Source: JBJXFE01 sp046153875 (lineage in GTDB: Bacteria; Planctomycetota; Phycisphaerae; Phycisphaerales; UBA1924). From it: 64,000 bases of DNA. The first letter of the stretch is position 1, and each line of letters opens with the position of its first letter. The stretch lies in NCBI GenBank assembly GCA_046153875.1, contig JBJXFE010000057.1, positions 1-64,000 of the forward strand, given 5' to 3'. The position numbers were made by a program, and so were the translations under genes. Of this stretch, positions 42,855-52,469 are shown in pieces. The notes under the pieces were generated by a model. That model searched no databases. It saw only the letters and a list, made by a program, of their open reading frames with translations, and was not told where the DNA came from.

Positions 42855-44525
42855 TCAGGCGGCGGCCCGCTTCGGGAGGTCTGAGCCCGAGGATGACGCG
42901 CCGGACCCCTCGGCGGAGGCCCCGTGGTCGGCGGCGTGCCGGGCGGCCATGGCGTCGTAGCTGGTGAGGTCGATGGTTGCGAAGACCTTGGCCAGGGCGG
43001 GGTCGAACTGCGTGCCGGAGCATCGCTGGATTTCGGCCAGGACCCGCTCGCGGGGCATGGCGGCCCGGTACGAGCGGGTGGAGCTCATGGCGTCGAAGGT
43101 GTCCGCAAGCCCGATGAGCCGGGCGATCATCGGGATGTTCTCCCCGCGGATCGCGTGCGGATACCCCTGGCCGTCCCACCGCTCGTGGTGGTGCAGCACG
43201 CCGGGGAGGATGTCTTCAAGTTGCGGAATGTCCTTGAGGATGCGGTAGCCGATCTCCGGGTGCTGCTTGATCTGGGCGAACTCGTCGTCGGTGAGCCGAC
43301 CGGGCTTGGTGAGCACGCCTTCGGGGACGCCGATCTTGCCCACGTCGTGCAGCAGGCCGCAGATGTGGACGCGGTCGGTCTGGCGGTCGTCGAACCCCGC
43401 GGCGCGGGCGAGCATCGCGGCGACGTGGGCTACTCGTTCGCTATGGCCCCGTGTGTAACGGTCCTTGGCGTCGATCGAGGCGGTGAGCGCCTTGAGCGAC
43501 CCGAGCATGGTGCGCTGCTGGTCGGCGAAGAGGCCCGCGTTGTCGATGAAGGCGCCGATGTACGCCGCGGCCGCTTCGAGCAGTTGCATGTCGTAACTGC
43601 TCAGTTGCGGGTCCTCGCCGAACTTGTCGCCGGTGAGCAGCGCCCCGGCCAGGCGGCCGCCCCGGGTGATGGGTTGCACGAGCACCTGGGACGCGCTGTC
43701 GCGCCTCCCGTCCGGGTTCACGAGCGTCGGCCCGCGCTGCGACTCGGGCCTTGAGGAGAGCCCGTCGATCAGCGACGATGTTTCTGCGGCCGACAGGCGG
43801 GGCGTCCCCCGGATGACGCGGCGGCCGGCGAGCGGGCCGCACAGGCGGTCGTCCGGGAGGAACTCCGCGGTGAGCCAGGCGTACGGCATGGTCTCCTGGA
43901 TCCGATCGCAGACGATGGCCACGAAGCGCCCGGGCTGGTCGAGGTCGCGCATCTCCTGCCCCAGCGAGTAGAGGAGGCTGATGGTCTCGTAGGCCTGAGT
44001 GAGCTCGTTCGTGAACCCGCTCACCGCGTCCTGGTACTCCGCCAGGGCCGACAGGTCCCGGGCCATCCAGCGCAGCATCGACGCGCAGGCGCGAGCGCTC
44101 GCGTCGTCGAACCGCGCGAACCTCTTGAGCGCGGCGCGGCAGGCGAACGGCTCGAGCTGCGCCGACTTGCACGCGGATTCGAACAGGTCGCTGGCCAGGG
44201 CGGCTTCGCTCAGCGCCATGGCCAGGGTCATGCCCGTGCCCCGGCCCCGGCGGGTCTCGGGCAACGGCGCCAGCCAACATCCGGGGAACACGCTGACGAC
44301 GTCTTCGGGGGCGGACGGGTCGTCACGCGACGCGAACGCGCGGGTGATCAGCCGATTGACCTCCGAGGATCGCAGCCAAAGCCCGGCGAGCCCCGGCTCC
44401 ATCGGCTCCTCGACCAGCGCGCCGCCCGTGTCGAACCGCCACGTCGGCAGGCCGAGCCGCCGGCACCGCTCGCGTACCGCGGCATAGGCCGACGACGAGG
44501 GTTCGCTCTCGGGGAGCGCGGTCAT
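42855..44525 (-). CDS. GAF/HD-GYP c-di-GMP phosphodiesterase
   Basis: 556 residues. A GAF-like region (about 190-330, containing VCDRIQETMPYAWLTAEF) precedes a complete HD-GYP domain: RYTRGHSERVAHVAAML, LLHDVGKIGVPE, KQHPEIGYRIL and HHHERWDGQGYPHAIRGE. These hold the metal ligands and the GYP signature, so it should hydrolyse c-di-GMP. ATG 44525 overlaps the response-regulator stop as ATGA. The C-terminus is Ser/Gly-rich. It may set c-di-GMP levels for surface behaviour. Confidence 0.93.
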   Translation of the reverse strand: MTALPESEPSSSAYAAVRERCRRLGLPTWRFDTGGALVEEPMEPGLAGLWLRSSEVNRLITRAFASRDDPSAPEDVVSVFPGCWLAPLPETRRGRGTGMTLAMALSEAALASDLFESACKSAQLEPFACRAALKRFARFDDASARACASMLRWMARDLSALAEYQDAVSGFTNELTQAYETISLLYSLGQEMRDLDQPGRFVAIVCDRIQETMPYAWLTAEFLPDDRLCGPLAGRRVIRGTPRLSAAETSSLIDGLSSRPESQRGPTLVNPDGRRDSASQVLVQPITRGGRLAGALLTGDKFGEDPQLSSYDMQLLEAAAAYIGAFIDNAGLFADQQRTMLGSLKALTASIDAKDRYTRGHSERVAHVAAMLARAAGFDDRQTDRVHICGLLHDVGKIGVPEGVLTKPGRLTDDEFAQIKQHPEIGYRILKDIPQLEDILPGVLHHHERWDGQGYPHAIRGENIPMIARLIGLADTFDAMSSTRSYRAAMPRERVLAEIQRCSGTQFDPALAKVFATIDLTSYDAMAARHAADHGASAEGSGASSSGSDLPKRAAA

Positions 44526-44935
44526 GCCGCCTCCCGACCGGGCCCGGCCGCAGTGAACCCCGTGCCCGACCCGAGCAGCTCGTGGACCTGCTTGAGCACC
44601 TCCCGGGCGCTGAACGGTTTGCTCATCATCCGCTGGATGTTCGTTCGCGCCAGCTCCTCAGGTTCGGCGATGTATCCCCGCGCGGTCAGCATGATCACGG
44701 GCACGCGGGCGGTGGACGGGTTGTCCTTGAGCTTGCGCGCCAGCTGAAGGCCGCTCAAGCGCGGCATCTGGAGGTCCGTGATCACGAGGGCGGGCGGCGA
44801 CCGCAGCGCCAGCTCCAGGGCCTCCTCCCCGTCGCGGGCCGTGGTGACGGCGAAGCCGACCCCCCGCAGTTTCGCGGCCACAACGCAGGTGATGTGCGCC
44901 TCGTCGTCGGCCAGCAGGATCGTCGCGGCGGACAT
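44522..44935 (-). CDS. stand-alone CheY-like response regulator
   Basis: 137 residues, a single receiver. Acidic pair in ILLADDEAHI, phospho-acceptor in VITDLQMPRLSG, the switch Thr in VIMLTARG and the conserved Lys in MSKPFSAREVL are all present. With no output domain it most likely signals by binding, and its overlap with the HD-GYP gene suggests that partner. The 29056 kinase, with no linked receiver, is a candidate input. Confidence 0.93.
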   Translation of the reverse strand: MSAATILLADDEAHITCVVAAKLRGVGFAVTTARDGEEALELALRSPPALVITDLQMPRLSGLQLARKLKDNPSTARVPVIMLTARGYIAEPEELARTNIQRMMSKPFSAREVLKQVHELLGSGTGFTAAGPGREAA

Positions 44936-45123
44936 GGGAATCCCCGGTTTCGGCGTGCGGCAGGCGGCGCGCCCGGGCGCGTCCGGGTAACATCGACGAA
45001 CTCCTCCCGGACCTTGAACGGCGTCCGCGCGGGCACCCGCGGGGGGCCTGAAACACGCGATGTTCTAGGGCGTAACAGCGGGGCAGGGTGGCGCGGCCCG
45101 GCCGGATCGCGTAGCATCCGGGT

Positions 45124-45816
45124 ATGCATCAGACCCGATCGGCCGAGGCGAAAGCGCGTCCGCCTCATGCGGCGGCGGACGACGCGGCGGACCGCTTGGC
45201 GGCGCCGCTGGAGGCCGTGCTGCTGACCTGCGACCGGCCCGTTCCGCCCCGGAGGCTCGCGGAATCCCTGGGCCTCGTCGCCCGGGATGACTCGACCGAA
45301 ACCGGGGAGCGCGGGACCGACGAGGAATCCGCCGATGCCCCCGCCGTCGTGGTGCGCCGCGCGGCCTCTCAGGCGGAATCCACGGCGGCGGCCGCCATTA
45401 TCCAGCGCGTCGTCGAGCGGCTCAATACGGACTACACCCAGACCGGGCGATCGTTCCGCATCGAGTCCGTCGCGGGCGGGTACCGGCTGATGACCCTGCC
45501 CGCGCTCGCCCCGGTGCTCGCGGCGTTCCATCGGACCGCGGCGTCGTCCAGGCTGAGCCGCGCCGCCGTCGAGACCCTGTCCATCATCGCGTACCGCCAG
45601 CCTATCACGCGGGCGCAGCTTGAATCCATCCGCGGAGTCGGGTGCGGCGAGGTCCTGCGGTCGCTCCTGGAGCGTCGGCTGGCCACGATCAAGGGGCGCG
45701 CGGAGGAGCTGGGCCGACCCATCCTGTACGGCACGACGAAGGAGTTCCTCGACGCGTTTGGTCTCTCGTCGCTCAAGGACCTGCCGACGGCCGCGGAGGT
45801 CCAGGTCGGTCCATGA
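45124..45816 (+). CDS. scpB: segregation and condensation protein ScpB
   Basis: 230 residues. Winged-helix motifs typical of ScpB: ALEAVLLTCDRPV-like opening (LEAVLLTCDRPVPPRRLAE), FRIESVAGGYRLMTLP, SRLSRAAVETLSIIAYRQPI, QLESIRGVGCGEVLRSL and GRPILYGTTKEFLDAFGL. An Asp/Glu-rich insert (about 55-80) is longer than usual. It joins SMC and ScpA in chromosome condensation. scpA is not adjacent; the stop overlaps the DUF58 gene. Confidence 0.93.
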   Translation: MHQTRSAEAKARPPHAAADDAADRLAAPLEAVLLTCDRPVPPRRLAESLGLVARDDSTETGERGTDEESADAPAVVVRRAASQAESTAAAAIIQRVVERLNTDYTQTGRSFRIESVAGGYRLMTLPALAPVLAAFHRTAASSRLSRAAVETLSIIAYRQPITRAQLESIRGVGCGEVLRSLLERRLATIKGRAEELGRPILYGTTKEFLDAFGLSSLKDLPTAAEVQVGP

Positions 45817-47051
45817 GTTCCCGCGACCCGAGCGACGAGATTCCCGCGCCGGTCCGGAGGTACCACTTCCACCTTCCGGGCGTCGTGTATGTGCTCGTCA
45901 CGCTTTTCATCGCGGTCGGGGCGATCAACGGACAGAACAACCTGCTGTTCGGGGCGCTGGGCCTGGCGATGGGCGGATTGCTCGTTTCGGGCCTTGTCAG
46001 CGGGGCGGCGCTCATGGGGGTGCGTGTGCGCCGCGAGCGGAGCGGGCCGGCCGCGGTGGGCACGCCGTCCGTGCTGCGGTACGCGGTGGCCAATGTCAAC
46101 CGCTTCTGGCCCGCGTTCGGGCTGCACGTCGAAGAGGTGCCGGTGGGCGAACAGACCCGGCGCGGCGGGGTTGGCGCGGCGTTCCGGAGCGCGCGAACCT
46201 TTGTGACCCATGTTGCGCCGCGTGCGGCGTCGGACGCCGCGGCGCCGTTGCGCCCCGAGCGCCGCGGAGTCGCGCGGCTCTCGGCTGTGCGCGTCTGGAG
46301 CACGTTCCCGTTCGGGTTGGCCAGGAAGTCCTTGACGTTCGAGCTTCCGCACACGGTGGAGGTCCGCCCGGCCGCGCTCCCGCTGAGGCCCGGGCTCGTT
46401 CAGCGGTTGGCCGCGAGGGCGGCCGCGGGGCTTGGGGCGGAGCGCGTCGTGGGCGCGGGCGACGAGTTCTTCGGCGTGCGGGAGTACGTTCCCGGGGACA
46501 GCCTCCGGCGGATCGCCTGGCGCGCCACGGCCCGCACGGGAGCGCTCGTGGTCCGGCAGCACGCGATGCCCTCGCCCGTGCGGCTGTGGGTGGTCGTACG
46601 ACTGGGCCCCACCCCGGACTCCCCCGGAGGAGTCGCCCGGCGTGAGCGCGCCCTGGCCCTGGCCGGAAGCCTGCTGGCGGCGGGGGATGACGCGGGGATG
46701 TCCGTCGGGCTCGCGGTGCCGGTCGTCGAGGTGCTGCTTCCGCCGCGCGCGGAGCGACGCAGGCTGGATCGCCTGCTGGGTGTGCTGGCGCGGGTCGAGC
46801 TCCCGGCCGCCGCTGCACCGGCCCTCGCGGTCGAACGCTACCCGGAAGCCGCCGCCCGGTCGGCGCGCGGGGCCGTGTGCATCGTCGTTCACGCGGGGCC
46901 CGTCGATCGCGCATTCGGCCCGGCCCACGCGCGCCACCTGAGCGTGGCGGAGACCGACTCGTGGCTCGATCCCACCGACGAGGGCCGCGCCATGCTGGCG
47001 CGCGTGGACGCGGCCTCGGCGGCCGGCGGGCGGCGGAGGGCCCGCGGATGA
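45813..47051 (+). CDS. DUF58 membrane protein
   Basis: 412 residues; ATG 45813 overlaps scpB as ATGA. Two helices near the N-terminus (VVYVLVTLFIAVGAI and LLFGALGLAMGGLLVSGL) precede the DUF58 core with GDEFFGVREYVPGDSLRRIAWRATARTG (core REYVPGDSLRRIAW) and LVVRQHAMP. DUF58 genes usually stand beside a MoxR ATPase and a transglutaminase; here the transglutaminase follows but no MoxR gene is present in the window. Confidence 0.9.
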   Translation: MSSRDPSDEIPAPVRRYHFHLPGVVYVLVTLFIAVGAINGQNNLLFGALGLAMGGLLVSGLVSGAALMGVRVRRERSGPAAVGTPSVLRYAVANVNRFWPAFGLHVEEVPVGEQTRRGGVGAAFRSARTFVTHVAPRAASDAAAPLRPERRGVARLSAVRVWSTFPFGLARKSLTFELPHTVEVRPAALPLRPGLVQRLAARAAAGLGAERVVGAGDEFFGVREYVPGDSLRRIAWRATARTGALVVRQHAMPSPVRLWVVVRLGPTPDSPGGVARRERALALAGSLLAAGDDAGMSVGLAVPVVEVLLPPRAERRRLDRLLGVLARVELPAAAAPALAVERYPEAAARSARGAVCIVVHAGPVDRAFGPAHARHLSVAETDSWLDPTDEGRAMLARVDAASAAGGRRRARG

Positions 47052-49270
47052 ACTCCATCGCCCGACGATCCCATGGCGCCACGGGCGTGCTGATCCTGCT
47101 GGGCATCACCGCCTACACGACCGCGGCGGACGCTCCGCTCTTCGCGCTGGTGGGCATCCCGATCGTGCTGGTCTCCTGGCGGCTGACGCGCGACGAGGAG
47201 GCGCGGCCCCACCTGCCGCGGTGGCTCGTCAACGTGCTGCTCTTCGCGGCGATGGGGTTCGCGGCGTGGCGTGGCGCGTCGCGCGGGCCGGACGTGGACA
47301 GCGTGGCGGAACTCGTCCTGCTCCTGCTGCTCATCAAGCTCGGCGACCGGCGCACGCCGCGGGACGACGCCCAGGTGGTCACCCTCGCCGCGTTCCTGGG
47401 GATCGCGGCGGTGCTGACCAGCTCGACGTTCTGGGTCGGCATCCAGGTCATTGCGTTCATCCCCGTGCTCATCCACGCGGTCATGCTCCACCAGCTCGCG
47501 TCCGGAGTCCGGGCGGCCCGGGACGCGGCGCGCAGCGCCGGGGTCGCTGCCGGCACGGTCGAGACCGTGGGAGCGCGGTTCGCGTCGCACCTGCGGCGCA
47601 CGACCGTCGCGGCCCTGGCCGGAACGCTGGCCGCCGGCGTCGGCGTCTTCCTGTTCATGCCGCGCGGCATCGGGCAGGACATGTTCGGACAGTGGGTGCG
47701 GTCGAAGACGGGCGCGGTCACGGGGTTCACCGATCAGGTCCGGCTGGGGAGCGCGAGCGGCGTCATCTCCCAGTCGTCCGAGGTGGTGATGGACCTGCGT
47801 GTGCGGACGCGGGACGGCGTGCGGGTCGGCGGGGCGGAGCCGATTCTCTACCTTCGCGGGGCCGTGCTCGAGCGCTACGAGGACGGAGTGTGGGCGGCGC
47901 GCGAGGGCGCAACCCAACGAGACCCGGTACCCAGACAGGCGGGCGAGCCCACGACGTTCGGCGAGGATCGTGCCGCGGCGGACATCGTGCAGATCATCAC
48001 GCTGCACAACGTCGGCGAGGACGGAGTGCCGTTGTTCACAACCTGGAGGCCGCTAAGCATCGACATCCGGACGAAGGTGAAGGTGCACGTGGACCAGAGC
48101 ACGCGGACGGTGCGGATGTTCCCGATGCAGCCGCGGGGTCTGCCGTCGTTCGAGTACGCGGTGGGGTCCGCGTCGCAGGAGCCGCGAACGATTCCGGTGA
48201 GGCGCACGCGTACGGGCTTCGCCAACCAGCGGATCGCCGACCTGGCGCGCCGGGTCGTGACCGACGCGGGCGAAGACCCCGATCCTCTCACGCGCCCGGT
48301 CGACGCGGACGGCGCCGCGGCACGGGTGATCCAGGACTGGCTGCGCACGTCGTTCGGCTACACGCTGACGCTGCGCGAGGCACCGGCCGGAGTGGACCCG
48401 ATCGAGCACTTCCTCTTCGACCGGCGCGAGGGTCACTGCGAGTTCTTCGCCGCGGCGATGACGGCGATGTGCCGGGCGGTCGGCGTGAATGCGCGCATGG
48501 TCGTCGGGTACGTCGCGGCCGAGTACAACCCCTCGGCCGACGTGTACACCGTGCGGGCCAGCAACGCGCACGCCTGGGTCGAGGCGGAGCTGGGCGTGGG
48601 GCGCTGGCGCCGCTACGACCCGACACCGTCGGCCGAACTTACCCGCCTTCATCGCCCGGCCGTCGGGCTCTGGGGGCGCATCCGCCAGTGGTTCGACGCC
48701 ATCGAGTTCGCCTGGAACTCGTCCGTCGTCTCGTTCGACGAGGCGGCGCGGTCGCGGGTGCTGGGCGGCGGGGGAGGCCCGGCGGGCGGGATCATCGCGA
48801 GCGTCGAGTCGCTGTTGTGGCGGCTGCGGGCGGGCGGGCCACGGCTCTTCCGCAGCGCCGCGCTGAGCGGAGCGGTGGTTTTCTTCGGTGCGCTGGTTCT
48901 CGGCCTGACCGCGGTGGCGCTGCTGCGACGGTCCGGCAGGGGTCGTGGTCCGAGGCGATGGAGGTGGGGCCTGCGGCGGCGTGCCGGCGGACGAGGTCCC
49001 GACGCCGCGCTCGCCGCTCGGCTGGCCCGCGTGCGGTTCTACGACCGGCTGCTCAATCTGCTCTCCCGCCGGGGGCACGGCAAGCCGTCATGGCGCCCGC
49101 CGCTGGAGCACGCCGCGATCGTCCGTCCTGATGACGCCCCGCTCGCCGACGCCGCCGACACGATTGCGCGGATCTTCTACGCCGTCCGCTTCGGCGGGCG
49201 GGACCTGAGCGAGGCGGACGAGCGTCGCGCCGAGGCCGTGCTGTCCGCCGCGTCACGCCCGCGCGGTTGA
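47048..49270 (+). CDS. transglutaminase-like membrane protein (TgpA type)
   Basis: 740 residues; ATG 47048 overlaps the DUF58 stop. About five N-terminal helices (GVLILLGITAYTTAA to GTLAAGVGVFLFMP), an extracytoplasmic transglutaminase core with Cys in EGHCEFFAAAMTAMC, His in ASNAHAWVEAELG and Asp in RYDPTPS, then a C-terminal helix (SGAVVFFGALVLGLTAVALL) and a DUF4129-like tail. The catalytic triad is intact. Together with DUF58 it probably modifies envelope proteins; substrates are unknown. Confidence 0.9.
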   Translation: MNSIARRSHGATGVLILLGITAYTTAADAPLFALVGIPIVLVSWRLTRDEEARPHLPRWLVNVLLFAAMGFAAWRGASRGPDVDSVAELVLLLLLIKLGDRRTPRDDAQVVTLAAFLGIAAVLTSSTFWVGIQVIAFIPVLIHAVMLHQLASGVRAARDAARSAGVAAGTVETVGARFASHLRRTTVAALAGTLAAGVGVFLFMPRGIGQDMFGQWVRSKTGAVTGFTDQVRLGSASGVISQSSEVVMDLRVRTRDGVRVGGAEPILYLRGAVLERYEDGVWAAREGATQRDPVPRQAGEPTTFGEDRAAADIVQIITLHNVGEDGVPLFTTWRPLSIDIRTKVKVHVDQSTRTVRMFPMQPRGLPSFEYAVGSASQEPRTIPVRRTRTGFANQRIADLARRVVTDAGEDPDPLTRPVDADGAAARVIQDWLRTSFGYTLTLREAPAGVDPIEHFLFDRREGHCEFFAAAMTAMCRAVGVNARMVVGYVAAEYNPSADVYTVRASNAHAWVEAELGVGRWRRYDPTPSAELTRLHRPAVGLWGRIRQWFDAIEFAWNSSVVSFDEAARSRVLGGGGGPAGGIIASVESLLWRLRAGGPRLFRSAALSGAVVFFGALVLGLTAVALLRRSGRGRGPRRWRWGLRRRAGGRGPDAALAARLARVRFYDRLLNLLSRRGHGKPSWRPPLEHAAIVRPDDAPLADAADTIARIFYAVRFGGRDLSEADERRAEAVLSAASRPRG

Positions 49271-49448
49271 TCGGGCTCTTATCGGGCCATGACCCTCCAA
49301 CGTGGTGCGTCGCCCTCAAGGGGCGCGCGGCCCGGGCCGATGCTGCGATCCGGCCCGTGGCGTGCCCAGGGGGGTCCGATCGCGGCCAAAGCCCGTTGTC
49401 GCCCCGCCGTTCGTGCCACGGGCGTCACAGAGCCGCGAGGGGGTTCCC

Positions 49449-50330
49449 GTGCCCGCGAGCCGATCCAGAACCGAGCGTTGGCGCGACTGCCTGCAGCAGG
49501 TCTTCGAGCGCGACGGCGCGCTGGAGCTGGCGATGCCGTCCGGCACGTCCGAGCGGCAGGGGTTCAGCGGGGGCACGAACCTCATCTGGCGCGTGAAGAT
49601 CCTCGCCCTGAACGAGCGCGAGATTCACGTCGAGCAGCCGACGGCCATGGGGTCGCTTATCGACCTGGCCCAGGGCCTGACGCTCGTGGCGGTGATGTCC
49701 ATCGGGCAGAACCGCTGGATGTTCCACACGCGGTCGCTCGGGGCGATCAGCGCCGAGCGCGGCCCGCGTGTGCTGCGCCTGGAGATGCCGCAGAATGTCG
49801 AGCGGGTCCAGCGGCGAAACTTCTACCGCATCTCGACGGCGGAGATCGCGCTGCCGACCGTGGAATGCTGGCCGCTGCTCGATCCGTCCTCCGTCGCCGT
49901 GGCCGAGGTGGCCAACCGGGCGATGATCCAGGAGTTGAACCAGTCGGAGATCACCGGGCGGGTCCCCGCGCCCGCCCCGGATGACTCGCTGGTGCTGCCC
50001 GAGGTCGGGCCGAAGTTCCCGGCGCGCCTGGTCAACCTGGGCGGGGGCGGCGCGGGGCTGCTGATCCGGCGCGACGAGGCGGGCCCGCTCGAACGGGCAC
50101 GGGTGTTCTGGCTCCGCATCGACCTCACGCCGAATATCCCCGCGCCGATCGCCATGACGGCACGGCTCGCCCACACGCGGTACGACAGCGAGCAGAACAT
50201 CCACGCGGGGATGGCGTTCGAGTTCTCGTTCCACCCGAGTCACAAGTCGTTCGTGGTGGACCAGATCGCGCGATACGTCGGGCTCCTCCAGCGCCGGCAG
50301 ATGGCGGCCGCGGTGCGGAAGTCCGCCTGA
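49449..50330 (+). CDS. PilZ-like (YcgR-type) c-di-GMP receptor candidate
   Basis: 293 residues from GTG 49449 with GAGGGGG at six bases. An N-terminal YcgR-like beta domain (about 15-120) is followed by QRRNFYRISTAEIALP, matching the RxxxR c-di-GMP motif. The second motif, normally [DN]xSxxG, reads NLGGGGAG, so the Ser is missing. It may bind c-di-GMP weakly or not at all. Its position near pilus and HD-GYP genes is suggestive only. Confidence 0.8.
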   Translation: MPASRSRTERWRDCLQQVFERDGALELAMPSGTSERQGFSGGTNLIWRVKILALNEREIHVEQPTAMGSLIDLAQGLTLVAVMSIGQNRWMFHTRSLGAISAERGPRVLRLEMPQNVERVQRRNFYRISTAEIALPTVECWPLLDPSSVAVAEVANRAMIQELNQSEITGRVPAPAPDDSLVLPEVGPKFPARLVNLGGGGAGLLIRRDEAGPLERARVFWLRIDLTPNIPAPIAMTARLAHTRYDSEQNIHAGMAFEFSFHPSHKSFVVDQIARYVGLLQRRQMAAAVRKSA

Positions 50331-50381
50331 CGCCGAACTTGGGGCGGACCGGGGCCGCGGCGCGATCCCCTACACTTGCGC

Positions 50382-51146
50382 GTGGACGGTCGCACGCTCC
50401 GAGTCGTCGATCTGGGTCGCCTGCCCTACGCCCCGGCGTGCCGGGTTCAGGGTGAGCACCTGGACGAGGTGCTGGCGTCGCGCGAGGCCGCGACGCCGGA
50501 GGTTGGCAGGCTGCTCCTCGTCGAGCACGACCCGGTCGTCACGATCGGTCGGCGCCCCGGTTCGGCTCGGCACCTCACAGCGACCCCCGAGCAGCTCGCC
50601 CGGCACGGCGTGGCCGTGGCCGAGAGCGACCGCGGAGGCGATGTGACGTATCACGGGCCCGGCCAGGTCGTCGCGTACCCCATCCTCGACCTGAACGTGT
50701 TGGGCCTGGGCCTGCACGCGTACATGCGGATGCTGGAGTCGGTGGTCATCGACGCCCTGGCCGCGTTCGGTGTCCGCGGCGAGCGCGACACCTCCGCGAC
50801 GGGCGTGTGGGTGCGGAGCGATCACCGGGCGGGCGGCCCCGCGAAGATCGCGGCCATGGGCGTGCGTGTCCGGCGTTGGGTCTCGATGCACGGGCTGGCG
50901 CTGAACGTCTCGACGAACCCGGAGCACTTCGGGCTCATCGTGGCGTGCGGGCTGGCGGGGAGGTCGGTGACCAACCTGAGCACGGTGCTCGGGACGCGAT
51001 GCCCGTCGATGGACGAGGTCAAGCGTGCGCTCGTGGCGTCGATGATCGACCACGTTGAACGCGCGCGACGGGAGGCCGTCGCTCGGCGCGCCGCGGCCGC
51101 GGTCGGCAGCAACCCGCCGTCCGGGGTTCGGCTCACTCCAACTTGA
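50382..51146 (+). CDS. lipB: lipoyl(octanoyl) transferase
   Basis: 254 residues from GTG 50382; TTG 50376 is an alternative. Signature motifs: LLLVEHDPVVTIGRR, RGGDVTYHGPGQVVAYPI, the catalytic Lys in GGPAKIAAMGVRVRRWVSMHG (core PAKIAAMGV) and the catalytic Cys in VACGLAGRSVTNL. It moves octanoyl groups from ACP to lipoyl domains. It is convergent with the next gene and their ends overlap by 14 bases. Confidence 0.95.
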   Translation: MDGRTLRVVDLGRLPYAPACRVQGEHLDEVLASREAATPEVGRLLLVEHDPVVTIGRRPGSARHLTATPEQLARHGVAVAESDRGGDVTYHGPGQVVAYPILDLNVLGLGLHAYMRMLESVVIDALAAFGVRGERDTSATGVWVRSDHRAGGPAKIAAMGVRVRRWVSMHGLALNVSTNPEHFGLIVACGLAGRSVTNLSTVLGTRCPSMDEVKRALVASMIDHVERARREAVARRAAAAVGSNPPSGVRLTPT

Positions 51147-51723
51147 GGTCGGCCATGACCTGCTTGGTCAGGTCATCCTCGGGCGGAGACTTGATCACGG
51201 GGCGGGCGAGGAACTCCTGGATCGCCAGCGCGATGCTCTGCGGCGCGATCTGGGCGTCGCGCGAGCGGGCGACCTGCACGTGCGTGTATCCGCTGCGGTC
51301 CGCGGCGGCGTCGATCGCGGTGCGGGCCTGGGTGTAGCAATCGATGAGCTGCTGGGCGCGGAACCGTTCGACCTCTTCGTTGCCTTGCTGCATGAGCTGG
51401 TCGAACTGAGTCCGCTTCTGCTGGAAGTCCTGCCCCTTGACGCGGGCGACCGGGTCGGACTGCGGGAGGACCTGGAGCTCGGCCTGAAGCTTGTTCAGTT
51501 CGGCCTGGGCAGCCGTCGCACGGTCGTTCCACGCCTTGAGCAGCTCGTCGCGGGGGGTGACCAACTCCGGCCGGGCCATGAGCTTCTCGGCGATGACGAA
51601 GACGTCCACCGTGGCGATCTTCGGCGTGACGCTGCTCGCCGCCGGGGCGCCGGCCCACGCCGCCGCGAGACCGATCGCCAGCACGACGCCGCCGTAGACG
51701 AACAGCCGTTCCGAAACCCGCAT
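51133..51723 (-). CDS. OmpH/Skp-like periplasmic protein
   Basis: 196 residues from ATG 51723, with AAGGGAG at five bases. A signal segment (LFVYGGVVLAIGLAAAWAGA) is followed by a helical coiled-coil region (NDRATAAQAELNKLQAELQVL, KRTQFDQLMQQGNEEVERF) framed by beta segments IATVDVFVIAEKL and HVQVARSRDAQIAP. This is the Skp/OmpH plan; Skp chaperones outer-membrane proteins. Sequence match is loose, so the family call is moderate. Confidence 0.8.
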   Translation of the reverse strand: MRVSERLFVYGGVVLAIGLAAAWAGAPAASSVTPKIATVDVFVIAEKLMARPELVTPRDELLKAWNDRATAAQAELNKLQAELQVLPQSDPVARVKGQDFQQKRTQFDQLMQQGNEEVERFRAQQLIDCYTQARTAIDAAADRSGYTHVQVARSRDAQIAPQSIALAIQEFLARPVIKSPPEDDLTKQVMADLKLE

Positions 51724-51787
51724 GGAAACTCCCTTCAAGGTGCAAGAACAACCCGCGAAAGTGTAGGGGGCGGGCTCTGACGCCGCG

Positions 51788-52429
51788 CTACGGCGACGGC
51801 TGTCGCCGGTTCATCGCGAGAATCGCAAAGAACACGACACAGATTCCACCCAAGGCGCCCCCCTTGAGGATGAGGTCGTTGTAGACGTTCCCCCAGGGGT
51901 GCCACAGCGTCAAGTCAAGGAGCATGAAACCGGCGCCGGCCGGCAAGCTCACGGCACAGGCCAGCAGCAGCCAACGACACAGCCACCGTGGACGCTGCTG
52001 CGTCGTTTGTCGGACAGCTTGAGCGGGTCGATTCGAGCCCTCGCCGACAGCGCGAACAAGCGACGTTCCGCACTCGGGACATCGCGGTGCGTCGGGCAAG
52101 CTCGTGAGGTCGTATTGGCACGAGATGCACCTGCCGCGGAGGTCGACGAACTCGTGACGAAACGAGCCCGTGTCCACTTCATCCCAGTCCAGATCGACGG
52201 ATTCAGCCCGGATCGCCCGCAGCGCCGCGGTGGCCGCGTCCAGGTCCCGGCGGCGCACCTGCACCCGCATGGGCTGCGTGCCGGCGATGTCCCACTGGAG
52301 CATGGTTCCCGCGGTCGTGAACGCCTCGGCGGGGATGCCCTGTGCGCGGAGCGACTCGGCGATCATCTCGGCCTCGAACGCAGTGCGGGCCGTGGTGAGG
52401 TCGACGAGAGTGTCGGGGTCCTTGGGCAC
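51788..52429 (-). CDS. DUF2007-like protein with zinc ribbon and two TM helices
   Basis: 213 residues. The N-terminal 75 residues (VDLTTARTAFEAEMIAESLRAQGI) look like the small signal-transducing DUF2007 domain. A zinc ribbon CISCQYDLTSLPDAPRCPECG (split here as CISCQYDL and CPECG) follows, then two hydrophobic segments (LLLACAVSLPAGAGFMLLDL; GGICVVFFAILAMN). The CxxC-x-YDL ribbon recurs in the last gene of the window. Function unknown. Confidence 0.8.
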   Translation of the reverse strand: MPKDPDTLVDLTTARTAFEAEMIAESLRAQGIPAEAFTTAGTMLQWDIAGTQPMRVQVRRRDLDAATAALRAIRAESVDLDWDEVDTGSFRHEFVDLRGRCISCQYDLTSLPDAPRCPECGTSLVRAVGEGSNRPAQAVRQTTQQRPRWLCRWLLLACAVSLPAGAGFMLLDLTLWHPWGNVYNDLILKGGALGGICVVFFAILAMNRRQPSP

Positions 52430-52469
52430 GTGGGCTACTTCGGGGTCGAGCGTCGCGCGCTCCGCGCGG

